From Styela clava (taxonomy: Eukaryota > Chordata > Ascidiacea > Stolidobranchia > Styelidae), in NCBI RefSeq assembly GCF_964204865.1, contig NC_135251.1, forward strand, positions 19,344,001 to 19,408,000: a stretch of DNA of 64,000 nt, written 5' to 3'. The position numbers and the translations under genes were made by a program. Under the pieces are notes generated by a model. The model worked only from the letters and a program-made list of their open reading frames with translations. It ran no database searches and was not told the origin of the DNA. Below, piece by piece: positions 12,046 through 24,400 of this stretch (positions are counted from its first letter, which is position 1; each line of letters opens with the position of its first letter).

Positions 12046-15000
12046 ACTGACAAGCTTGTGTATAACCAACTATAAAATGCAACAAAATTCTCACTTTGAA
12101 TCGTAGAACGTGACAGATATGATTGGAAACAAATATTTGCTCAACGGCGCAGCTGATAGCCCATTCAACAATTGATAAACCAACAAAAGATGCCGGGTCA
12201 GCAAAAAAATGTGCCAAATTAACTAGAAATGCAAAGATAGAGCGAAGCTGTTCGGCATTACTTATGGATAGCGATTCTCAAATGCGAGTAGTAAATAAGG
12301 TGCGGTTATTCTATTGCTAGTCTTTCAGCGTTATGATTTCTACATATTCCTAGTTTAGTTCAAAGTGAGTCACTTTTTATCATTTAATTAACATTATTCT
12401 ATACAAACTCAATGCTTTTGTTACTTTTTATGGGCGGGTATACGAACCCTTCATTTGGGCCAATCAGATCAAACCTCCGCTATATAGTATAAAGCGTGCA
12501 ATATCATGATTGGTATGTTGCTGAGCACTCAAATACGATGCGAATGATCCGAGATACGACTGAATAAAAGTTACTCATTTACGCATCTACTTTGACAGTA
12601 GTATTGGCCGCTATTTCTCGCTTCAAAACGCCTAAAATACGATATAATATTAATGCTTTTGATTTTATTAGTTTTAAGTTTAAACGATGCAATAACCAAG
12701 TAGCATATTGCAGAAAATGGGTCTCAAGCAAAGGCAAAGAGAAGCTTACAATACGTGAGTAAATTAAAATAATTGTATGGTACTTTATTTGATACTGTAT
12801 AACATAGATGGGATTTGAAACATTTTTTGCTTTTGTTTTATCATTTTCTGTTAACAAGAAACTTGAACCTCAACTTAAACAAATGTTTTCAACTGAGGTA
12901 AAGAGGCGAATCCGATAATTTTATATTTATTTGGGCATTGACGAGTAGTATCGTAGATATTCTTAATATTCGGGATCATGTGCCCACACGCAGAGTACTT
13001 ACCGCAATGGGCGCAATATGTTAAAAATAATATAGCATCTGGTGCTACCTATTGTATTGCTGGTGCATTAACATATATGTAGAGCAATGGAGGCGATTTT
13101 TAAACAAATAAGTTGATAGATTGAATCATATTACATCTTATGACATATATCGCTGATATATTTCACTTTCTGAAGCATGAGCTAATGGCATATGAACCGT
13201 CATAATACGCTATATTTCCCGGCAGCATTCATTGCATTACAAATGTATATAAATTTACAAACTAAGGGTTGTAGACAAGTGGGGAGTATGAACAATAATT
13301 TACAGACCTATTTGCGGTAGCTTTGACAACTTTTTCCAAAGATTAGAACGTGAATCTTCCCATATGTTCCACAGTACGAGCTTTTATCAGATCTTTCCTG
13401 TTTTTCTTATCGTACTAGTTTATGGCAGATGCTTAGCTTGACATTTGTGGTTTATCTTTAAGATTTTGAAATTCTTTGAAAACCATGTGTAATAATATCT
13501 CATTTACCGCACGAAGTTCTACGTCTATTCGAAGATAATTGTACTCATATGCAGCCAATCGTGAATCATATTCGATACGCGTTACTGCGTTTTTGCACGT
13601 GTGGCGAAGGATTAGATAAGATTAATAATGGGTAAACACTTATCGGGAGTCGTTCAAAATAAAATAGGAAATTTATCTACTTTTGATACTGTTGCAAGCA
13701 TTGCAAAACGTTTCTGCACGACTTGGACTAAGTTTCTGCTAATCCAGCGCCTTTACCGCTGACCTACAATCATACCCTATACTAATTTAATATATGTTCA
13801 CACTTGGCACTCTATGGAATCCTTGAGTAGAAACACAGTACGATACTTTATGGATTATCACCCCATACAGATGTCAGATGGCAGAGTTCCGCCACCGTTT
13901 ATATCGTTATGATAAAGCGTACACACTAATATGGGTACAGTATTCTCGAGTTGGTTACCAAGTGTTAGTATAACAACACCGCTTCCAGTGATTTAAAAAC
14001 TGATTTCTTGCTTAATTTGTGTTAAATTCAATGCACACGATTTATATGAGTATCACACATTATCTTTATTGTGCAACTACAAGTGCATTTGAGCCGTGCT
14101 AGCATAACATACTTACTATCCCAGATACAAATATTCATGGCGTAACATCTCCTAATTTAGAAATAAATTACTCCATATATAACCATTAATTCAGTTAAAG
14201 GTAACATAATTCCGTGCCACTTTGGTATGCAATCTCAACGGTTGTGTGATCGAAGTGATTTTAGTATTAACCTAACCCTAACCCATCGATGACAGGGTTA
14301 GGAACTGAATTCTATGAGAATGGGTTTAATGGCGCGAGATCGCCGATACGAAAGTGGCATCCATAATTCTTATGATCCTCCATTTTTACAGCTATTGCTT
14401 GTAATGTATAGCGGATATACAAACTCTCGAATCAATTTTTCAGTGGGCGTACTTTAATACACTGGGTTGAAAATCGAATTGCAAAATATATTAAATTAGA
14501 GCTTAAATTAGCAAATTTAATCTAATTATATATAGTTTTTTTTATTTTATTTCTGTCATGTTTTATTCATCTGATGGCTGTCTCGAAATGTTGTGCAAAC
14601 TTAACGATAATTCAGCTTAGTTGTACTGCCTTCTACCAACAATAACCTGCCAGTAAATATTGGAGAAGAATATCAGTGCAACACCAAAATTTCTGAGCTA
14701 CGATTGTTATGAGGGCGTATCAACAGACACACTGAAAGTAAAACAAAGTTTAGCCCGAAGCGATAATCTCAGGCATTTTTAAAGAATTCCTCTCGGCCAA
14801 TCGCGCGATAAAAATGTCCCGCATGATTGGACATTATCTTACAAAATGCAACATATTATTAATGCTATACGGTTTCCTCTAAAATTAATCTCACAGTAAA
14901 AAATAAATTCTGTTTAACGGAATCGTTAAAAATATTAGTACAATTTAGTGTCATATATAAAAACAATTGTAATTTTCGCGTCTTTTGTCTCATTTTTTTT

Positions 15001-16238
15001 GTTAATCAGCACATCCTATGATAACAAATAGAACTAATTACGAAACAATAAGCAGGTATTTGGTTTTAAATTAAGTCGATTGCATTATAATAAGAAGTAA
15101 CAGCTCAATATTTGACATCTCGAAATCTTTCGTTGATGTTTGATGACATCACAAAAGAAATTTAGTTAGTCGTTAAGATTTGTCAGTATATAACAGGCAA
15201 TTTGCCAACGTTATTCATAATACTTACTGGACTTTATATGTGATATTTCTGTCAGGAAGGTAGATATGTATTTGAAGAGTAAAACTGAAAACGTTGAGTA
15301 TAGAAAGCGCTATTGTCACATTAAATGTTATTGCTTTTTCCACCTACCTTCAGGTATCTTGGATGATTCTCTTCGTTATTTCAGCGTTCAGCGAGTTCAA
15401 AAAAATATATTTGTACTTTAGTTTTTTGTGGACCTAAATTGGAATTCGCTTAGCTGCTAGGTCTTTTCGCTATTTCTCTTCGATGTCGAAACCAATCGAG
15501 ATAACTATTAGGTAATTGGATTCAAACTTTTTGTGTTCATGTAATTCATGTTATAAAACATCTCCTGCTGTTTAAACCGGTTGAAAATCACTGAGCAATA
15601 CACTTTGTATCGTGTTTATTATGTGCGGTTAGGAATGCGGCACCGAAATACAACAAATTTGATAATTTGACGAGAACTCTGTTTAATATATTAGGATCTT
15701 ATCTTACATGCCAAAGAGATCATTGCACCACACGTTGATTGTTGCTCGACAACTTGATGACAATGGGTGATGTTTATGATCTAAGTAAGGAAACGAACAA
15801 ACAACATTTTTTAATTAAATCTTCAGGAAAACATGACACAGACTCTGACAGGACCCAGGGAATAGAGATATCAGCTGCCAACTTGTATGTATGTTGAGGC
15901 GATGGTGCGTCATCGAGGCATTTTCTGAAAGCATAAAATATTTAAATCACTGACTAGTAAATAAATTTTGATAATAAACAAACTTTAACAATTAAAATGT
16001 TCTCTGTGCTTCCGTCATTTACTCGTGTCGATGCGCTAGCAGTAGCGTTTTTAATATCAAAACAATCCACAAATCCCTTCAGCGAAGTCAGCCCGCGAGA
16101 GCGCTTCAAAATATATTCTACAGTACAAGTTGTCTCAAGCAAATTCATGTCATGCGGTACTGTTAATTCATTCAAGCATATTTCAATTTGATGATGCCTA
16201 TAGGTCTTTTAACGCCACCGCCAATGTTTAGAATAGAA

Positions 16239-16440
16239 GGCTTTCAACGCACCTTCTGAGGTTGTGTGTCTGAAATCTGCATACCGTATCGTTTTGATGA
16301 TATAGCAATTTTATCCTTTGACAGCTATAGGGAAATAAGGCTTTTAACGCACCTCCTGAGGTTGAGTGTCTGAAATCTGCATACCGTATCGTTTTGATGA
16401 TATAGTAATTTTATTCTTTGATATCTATGGGGGAAATAAG
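16239..16440. repeat. Two-copy tandem repeat, about 100 bp unit
   Basis: Units 16239-16338 and 16339-16440 are near-identical. Each runs from GGCTTT[CT]AACGCACC through CTGAAATCTGCATACCGTAT to GGGAAATAAG. A few substitutions separate them, so the duplication is fairly recent. Confidence 0.85.
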
Positions 16441-17476
16441 CAATGGATTCGATGGCACAAGTACTGCAATATATATATGTTTTTTTTTTGTGAGTGGAAA
16501 AAATAGTGCAACACGAAATCGTTGGTTGATTTGATTTGTTTTTAAAAGGCGTGGGTTAAGTATTATTTCGCTTCCCCCCTCTTCCTTATATTGGTATCTA
16601 ACTGTCATCCTTACATTTTCACCTGTAAACGTCAACCAGGAATGACGCACCTGCCAACTCCTCCCTGCACCCAAGTACATTGCACCTATTGGTTCATTTT
16701 CTCGCGGTGCGAATGTTCGTGAATGTTCCTCGAATATTTTCACGAAAATTACAAACATATAAATATTTTAGGAATTTGAAAAATAAAAACAATTATTTTT
16801 ATAGCCAGCAGAAAATATATCAACATAAGTAACTTGAAACTTTTGTCGTTTACTTATATATATAATGTCATATCATGAATATGTATGTATTGCTTTATAA
16901 CTATTGTTTTAACTTCAATTTTGTTTCAAAATGGGTATACAAAACGTCATTTGCTATTATATACCGTACGGAGTGATTACAGGTTGATTTTATAAATATG
17001 TAGTTATAACATGAAATATTCCAATGAACAAATTGCAACATAGGCTCGTTTACAGGAGTTATGTAAATAACATGTGTCAATTCAGATATTTTCGTAGATC
17101 CTCTGATATCACCCCGAGTACATAAAAAAATTATACATTGCCTGCAAGCAGTGATATTAATCTGATATTGAGCTAACAAAATCTCACAAAACACTAGTGA
17201 ACCATATAATCATCCGGACTGTCTATAAGTAACAAATGATCTATTTATTTACGTATTTGTATTAAATGACTTTATCGCGGCAGTCCTAAGGTTTAATTTT
17301 AGGGGTTTCCGGTGTCCGATCCACAAATGATTATGTTATTTTGCTTACAGCGTTATCGCCTGGTTAACTAAAAATTATACATGTTTCCGAACTGTTTTCT
17401 GTCGTTAAATTGGGTTTCCGCTTTGTATATCTGTGATTACACGACTATTTCGGCCAAAGAATATTTTGGTTCCATT

Positions 17477-17660
17477 ACATTTGAACCCATGTACATTTGA
17501 ACCCGTAACTTGAACCAACGACAATTGCACCTGCATTTTTTTACCGATATTTGAACGCATACTAACCCTAACCTATGGGTTTTAGCAGCCTCATATAGAT
17601 TGAACCCGCGGATATACGGATGCAAATGTAGGGGTTCAAATGAGCGTGGGTTCAAAATTT
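17477..17660. mobile_element. Short inverted-repeat element (TTTGAACCC family)
   Basis: The left end carries ACATTTGAACCCATG then ACATTTGAACCCG. The right end carries GGGGTTCAAATGAGCG then TGGGTTCAAAATTT, which is the inverted counterpart with doubled TTTGAACCC motifs at both ends. The structure suggests a small foldback MITE. The target duplication is not clear. Confidence 0.5.
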
Positions 17661-18604
17661 ACGGTCACCAATTAAGACATATCACGAAACGAAATGAGAA
17701 TAGCGTTACAGGTCTTTCTCAGTTTTCTATGCAGGCAGGTAGTACTGCCTGGTGGTACCTGGTACTACCTGAGGTAGTACAAACAAATATTACATTTACT
17801 CGTCACGAAATTGATGCTATCACTTATTAAGAATTATATTTCGATTTGAATCGAAAAATATCTTGTCAATTTTTTAAAATTTAAATCCAAAATAAAGTGC
17901 TCGGTGGCACGCTAAGTCGATAATGTAAGTATATTTCAACGCTTTTAACTTTTCCTTCAAACTTTTGCTTTGAAACAAAGGCCCTCATCCTTCTTCTAAT
18001 AAACTACGTATTTTTTTAAACTGATATATTTTTGTTTATCGTTGCCTAACGAATTGATTACACCCAAACCGACGCGGTGATGATGGCTTATTGGAAGCTC
18101 TTGATATTATTGAATTATGACGCTAACTCACGTCCAACACGAATACCAAAAGAATCCATCGTCAGTACAGTAGCATCAATTACGTCTTTCCCCAATAATG
18201 AGAGATCTTAATCTCAAGTTATCACGCGTCAGTCGGCAAAATTCGACAAGGAAGAAGGAACTACTCCCGATGTCAAAGGTATTTCGTCGACGTACAAAAT
18301 CATGAACAGGATAACATCGTGCTAAACATAATTTTATATCATATATTATAATTTCTTTTTAAAAGAAATTAGAGAAAATGATGCGCCCAAACGCATTTTG
18401 ATTTTAATTGAATGATATAAGTATTTCGGATTTGAATGAAATTGTATATACGTCGTATACGGTTAGTTACTGAATAAAAAATAATTCAATAATTCAAATC
18501 ACTCTCCATGCATTGACGAAAATGAGGTTAATGGAATAATTTTTTCGTATAAGAAGAATGATAAAACTGTATATATTATCTGATATTATTTATATATATA
18601 TAAA

Positions 18605-19065
18605 CGAGTCAACTTAGGAAATATGATTAGCGCTTGTTTTTGCACGTGATCACTGAACAATATAATCGAAGTGTGAATTTTGCTCGTATAATTTTGATAA
18701 GTCGCTCTTAGAGTCGTGTGCGAACACATCGGGATATCATTAGGCTAGTCAGCTCTACAATACCCAGTATTTTAAATATATATTGTAAATACGTCTGACA
18801 TTCAAGGACTTGTGAAAGGGGCAGCAAAGAAGACACACATCTCATTAAAATCACTTTGGTATTATGATATCTGTAGTCAACTTAGGGGAAATGATTAGCC
18901 CTTGTTTTTGCACGTGATCGCTGAACAATGTCATCGAAGCGTGAATTTTGCCCATAGACTTTTGATAAGTCGCACTTAGAGTCGTGTGCTAACACATCGG
19001 GATATTGTTAGGCTGGACAGCTCTTCGATACACAATATTTTGAATATATATTGTAAATACGTCTG
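18605..19065. repeat. Direct repeat pair, about 190 bp
   Basis: The block beginning GTCAACTTAGG (about 18607) and containing CTTGTTTTTGCACGTGATC, TAGAGTCGTGTGC and ATATATTGTAAATACGTCTG recurs from about 18877 in the same orientation. About 75 bp lie between the copies. No coding potential is evident. Confidence 0.8.
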
Positions 19066-19533
19066 GTATTATGCTTTGTTTTATTTAAATTTGGGACAAA
19101 ATACTAATAAAACGCGCAATGTAGATTGACGTTACCTAGCCCGGTATGCAACTTCATTTTGAAATTGCATCGGGACCCATAGCAAAAATAATTGCCCAGC
19201 CCTGGGATAGTAGAATAGGATCAAATAGGTCTGTGTGTGATTTTCCAAACTTTATTCTATTTACTCTTTCTAGTCTACATCAACAAATGGACAGTATACT
19301 TTGTTTGCATAAAACTTTTAATTTGTAAGTAGACTTTATGGCAGTGGCTTTCAATCAGAATTTCATGGAACCCACCAGTACAGTCCGGGGGTTCCGCAAA
19401 TTTTTATTCAAATCCGATTGTTTATGTATATTGTCTATATAACCAAATACTTATTAGATTAGCCACTAACTTTTTTTTTTCTAATTGAAATATTAAAATT
19501 ATTCTTCCCTTTGGAATAATCACCAACATAATT

Positions 19534-20358
19534 CGTCACGCTAGTAACCGAATTGCGTAAGTCATTTTTGGCGATTTTGAGTTTTTTTTATAAAATAGGT
19601 ATTTATGTAATGCTGTGCACCTGTCTGTTAACTCAGATTTTATTTCAAGAATTCCGAAACCAATAAAAATGGAGATTTAGTTTGACATGCACATTTGTGC
19701 AATAGTTTCGTCATAATGAATTATCATTGTTACCGCAGGAATATTGTGACGTCACACTGGCAAAATAACCTCGGCTAAGTATTTTCGAGTTTTTGCATCT
19801 CGGATTCTAGCTTAGCACGTATTAATTTGAATTTATGCTACAGTATAGGAAGGCGTGCACTTGTGATATTCACTGTCCGAGTCCAATTCACCTTGGTTGA
19901 CTTTTATATTGGGTGCATTGTTGTTTTATTCTTTATATTTAATCTTAGTCTTATTTCGGTGGGTGTGCAGAACGTGTTACATTGATGAAATATATATTTT
20001 TAAACATAAAAAATTAATGTAATTAGAACTGATTAGCTATTTTGGGGATTAGACATTGTAGATACTGAGAATTACATTTGTTTTCGGAATGTTTAGTTTT
20101 CAGGACTGGTGCATATAGTAAAGTTGCAAAATTGCGTATGTCCCCAAGTCATACACACATTTCTGCCTAAGTCACAGTGCGCCATTATGACGTCACTTAA
20201 CTGCGTCATACAAATTAACTTAAATCCGGCTACGATGAAAAAATTGAACCATGGCAAATTATTGACTCTCAATGGCATAACAATATCATTAGGAAGTTTT
20301 TTACGTTTTTCTCAAAACTGCTAAAAATGACTTACGCAATTCGGTTATTAGCGTGACG
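19534..20358. mobile_element. Complete long-TIR MITE (about 825 bp)
   Basis: Terminal inverted repeats of about 48 bp: the left starts CGTCACGCTAGTAACCGAAT and the right is its near-exact inverse, ending GGTTATTAGCGTGACG. There is no transposase frame. Partial copies lie at 3790-4432 and 39117-39260. The flanks are AT-rich and no clear target duplication can be assigned, so the superfamily is unresolved. Confidence 0.8.
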
Positions 20359-21405
20359 ATATATATATATATATAACTCATTTGATAAAAAATTGAAATT
20401 GAAATATATAGAGGTTAAGATAAATAACTGCTTGATTTTCCGTTTTATTTTTCCAAGAGTTATGCGAAGACGTTATTTATCCATTCTGTTTATCAACTTC
20501 CCATTGTTTTTTACACAATGTTGAAAATCACAAATCAATGTATTTTTCAACTGGTAATTGCAACGGGTAATGAGCATTGTTTTCAGCGAATATTTCACGA
20601 AACTTTTCGCAAGTGTACTGACATCTCAGTGTTACTGGAAATGTTGTAGATTGCACATGAAAATGTCTCGCATGCCATAATTGCACGATGAAAGAAAGCA
20701 GTATTTTCAAAGTCCGTAACTCATTGAGTATCGCCTTCTTTTATATGGAGCGATGAAAACATTCTTAAAAATAGTTTCATTCAGAATAGTAACCCCTTAT
20801 GACAATGCAAACTCGTACTCAAAATCAGAAATCAGAAGGACGAGATATTGCTGATTTTGCATAACCCTACATTGTATCACACCACGACGGGGTTGTGTGA
20901 ATCGACTAGAAGCACTGGAAAATATGTGAACTAAACTACTCGTTTGTTTTGTTTAATAACCTGAAAGGGCTGTATTGTCGAATCACGTATATAAGTATTC
21001 AATATGATAAATTTAATTAATAGAATATGGAAACGATACAGTAAAAATTTGAATTCAGCAGTATAATTTATAGCTGAAGTACTGGAACTAAAAAGACAAT
21101 TTCGAATTTTCACCAGGCCTTGCGATAATTAGATTGCTTAAATAATTACCAATGGTTAGGGGGAGATTACAAAGCAATTGTCAACGTCCTTTATTTATTT
21201 GATAATTCGGCTAAATTTGGTGCGAGGTATTCAATTGTTATTGGACAAAGGAACTTTAATGCTTCCGAGGAAACAATTGTGCGATACATGTCTGTATGGG
21301 CCATGAACCAACGCCTAAAGCGAGAAAAAATTTACTCGAGCGATACTCTCTTCTTTTTCTTTCGTGACTGCATGATTGGTTGATATTGAAGTGTGTGGCT
21401 GGAAC

Positions 21406-21412
21406 TATATTA
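21406..21412 (+). promoter_or_regulatory. Possible TATA element of Rh gene 2
   Basis: TATATTA lies about 75 bp upstream of the proposed start codon at 21484. This is a position-based guess in an AT-rich genome. Confidence 0.2.
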
Positions 21413-21483
21413 GTTTGGGTTGGCAACTTGCAAGATCACATTAAATTTTTGAATCTGATTAAAGTCAACTTTGGGAAAAAAAC

Positions 21484-24400
21484 ATGGCTGCGTGAGTATT
21501 TCTATTTTTGCTTTCTTATTAATTAAAATTTGTTGAGTTAGATGAAGAAATTCTTAAATTTTTTTTATAAAAACATTCAAAACTCCAGGTTTTGTGCCAA
21601 ATTGTACAAAAAATTAATAAAAATGACATGTTTTGAGAAAAGTTTTAAAAAATTTTGTCAACCTTTCAAGAGTGTAAAATGATAATGACCAGTTATTTTC
21701 TAGTTATTTATCCAAACCTAAGTGATTAAAGAGTCTTGCTACAGCATTATATGTATGCATACAGACCGGTCGTCACAAAATCATAAAAAAAGTTACTCCC
21801 GTAGAAACCCAATTGATAGCAAATATCTGGAAAAAGTCAATTTTAGACGCAATTTTTTAGTATGGTTTACAGTCTGGTACATCAAAAATTTAGAAGTTGC
21901 CACGATTGTAAATCTCAGGAATGCAAAATATTTCAGAATGTGCATATTTTCGTTTTTGCTTCTAGTGACGCTAAATATGCCAAACTAAAATGCTTGAATT
22001 AGGCAAAACTTCAAACGTGTAACTTCAAGCCTAAAGCGTGCATTATGCATTAATTTGAAATTAATATGCTGTTTAGTGAAATCCATTTCTCAGTGTCAAT
22101 ATGGTCTGCAATATTGATAAATTGTTATCTGATAAAATATTAGGTATCGTTCTATATATATAAGCTCATGACTTACAGACAAGTATTTTTGTTCTCATGT
22201 TTCAGAAATGATTTCGCAGATTGCAGAAATATTTTTTAAATTGTATTGAGTTGTGTTTATATTATGTTATTCGACACATTGGAAATACATAACGACATAA
22301 CATTTTAGAAGTAACTTGCGTTTGGAAACGAATAAGCTTTCACTGAGTTTTCACAAAACAAACCTAGTGATAACATTTAATATTTAGAAACAAAATTATT
22401 TCCTTGAACTCTAAATGATCATCATAAATAAATATATCAGAATTTTGTGTATGCAAATTACAATGATTTAAATAACAATATTCCTGAAATACTGCTTCAA
22501 ACATTCGCCACTTATTATTAATTATAAATTCAATTTTTTTTTTCCATTTTAAAAAAAATAAGAAATTCGTATTTATTTCTTATTTTCAATAAGAGCGTGT
22601 GAGCGCTTTGCGCCGTATCATCTTTTTTATTACTTTTACCAAAACCGTTTTACGGATCAGTAACTTCTATGGTGTCCTCGCTTCTCGTAGCCCTTGCTAA
22701 AAAGGACTGTATAGATTATTATGAAGCGCTTGGCCAGTGTGGGTGTGGTCGCTCTGCAGCGCCGCCATAGAAGGAAGTCTTTTTTAATAAAATAGTTCCA
22801 ACAATGTAGTGGTTTGTATTGCTGTTTTTGATTTGCTATGTATGCATTGTGTTCGACAGAGGTTTTCTTCTGAGTATTGACCGCCATAAAATTTGTGTTA
22901 CAACCCTTTGTAACACATTCCTTGTTAATATTGATAAATACTTCTATGCACCCCGATCAGTTGAACGAACTATGATAAAAATGAATAATATAATTATGTT
23001 ATTGGATGTTTGGATAAGGTTCCTAATTTATTAGTTGTTGCTTTGACCTCGGGCCAGGAAAACGTCATCAAATCGATCGTTCGATTTTTTCGATTCACGT
23101 GATGATGTTATTTATTTTTATAAACAACACTGTCGCACATTGAAAACTCATTGAAAAACAATCTTTTCTGATGAGTTAATTACTAGATTATTATTGTTTA
23201 CGACGGTATTTTCATTGACATTCGAGTTATCCAATCCAAAGAGTATCTATCCAAGGGTGTGCCAAGCAATATAAAGCACAGCATCTTTTTTCAAACTGTT
23301 TTTTATTTTCGCATAAAGTTCACATACCACTGATATATTTGACTCATTTTATATGTATGCAAATAATTGAAACAATATACTATCAATGTTCATCTTCTTA
23401 CGACAAAATCATTTCGATGAGGTTGTTTTTGCACGGCACAGACAATTTTAACATTTCTACCATGCGATGCAAAATAATATACTGTTGTTTGCATAAATAA
23501 GCCAAAAAATTTGATTCTGATGCAATCTCAAAAAATCTGATATTGCTAAAGCCTAAAGTAACCATTATTAAAGATTACTGTCTCAAATGTTGCTGATAAT
23601 TTATACGCGATCACTTGAAGTAGACGTTTTTTGGTAAAATATTCGTACATAAATAGCAAAAAGCTATAGTGAGACCTCTGTCTCATACAAACTCTGCAAA
23701 AAGTTATTTTGTTGATATTTTCATTCGTAAAATATATACCGGGATAACACAATATCTCAATTTTAGGAACACTCGAGGGAAAGCCACTGCCGTCTTGATA
23801 ATAGCACAAATTCTTTTCGTCGTATTGTTTGGGTTGTTCGTTGACTATGCTCCAACGGCTTCACAGCAAACAAACAACACTCATCATGATCCCGAACACG
23901 TTAAATTAGAGTCACTCTACCCAAGTAAGTGAACCAAATCGACTTAACTACAACGATTATTATTCTATAATCCTAAAATGATCATGAAGCAATGACCTTG
24001 TTTTGCTGACAACTTTACGTCTTTAGTTTTTTGCTTTCGTATTGGCGATTCTTGTAAATCATTTGGATTATTGTAATCCGCCTGATATGAAACGCACAAA
24101 AACCTGTTGTTCCAAACCAAATCTTTGACCTTAAGAGTCATAAATAAGCTCTCCAGAATAAATAATTTCTGGAAATGCAAGGCCTATCTGGTCAATCGTA
24201 CTTGAGTTTATTCTTCCTGGAATATTTTCAAAGCTGATCTTTGACCTTAAGAGTCAAAAATAAGCTCTCCACAGTAAATAATTAAAATTCTTCCTTGAAT
24301 ATTTGTTTCGTATAATGTAATTACTGTGAATTAAAATCGATCGTGCTCAGTCAAGTATGAACACTACTTACTCGCTGAATAAAAACCACGGTATCAAAAT

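Larger units (their letters stand above)
12046..21483. other. Divergent intergenic region between the Rh genes
   Basis: About 9.4 kb separate the two divergent Rh starts. I found no gene. The stretch holds a 100-bp tandem pair (16239-16440), an inverted-repeat element (17477-17660), a pair of direct repeats of about 190 bp (18605-19065) and a complete long-TIR element (19534-20358). Regulatory DNA for both genes is expected here but cannot be located by reading. Confidence 0.5.

Noticed and set aside
14272-14300. Telomere-like CCTAACCCTAACCC
   Set aside because: Only two or three repeat units, and similar single units occur near 1242, 1290 and 17562; too short for telomeric DNA.
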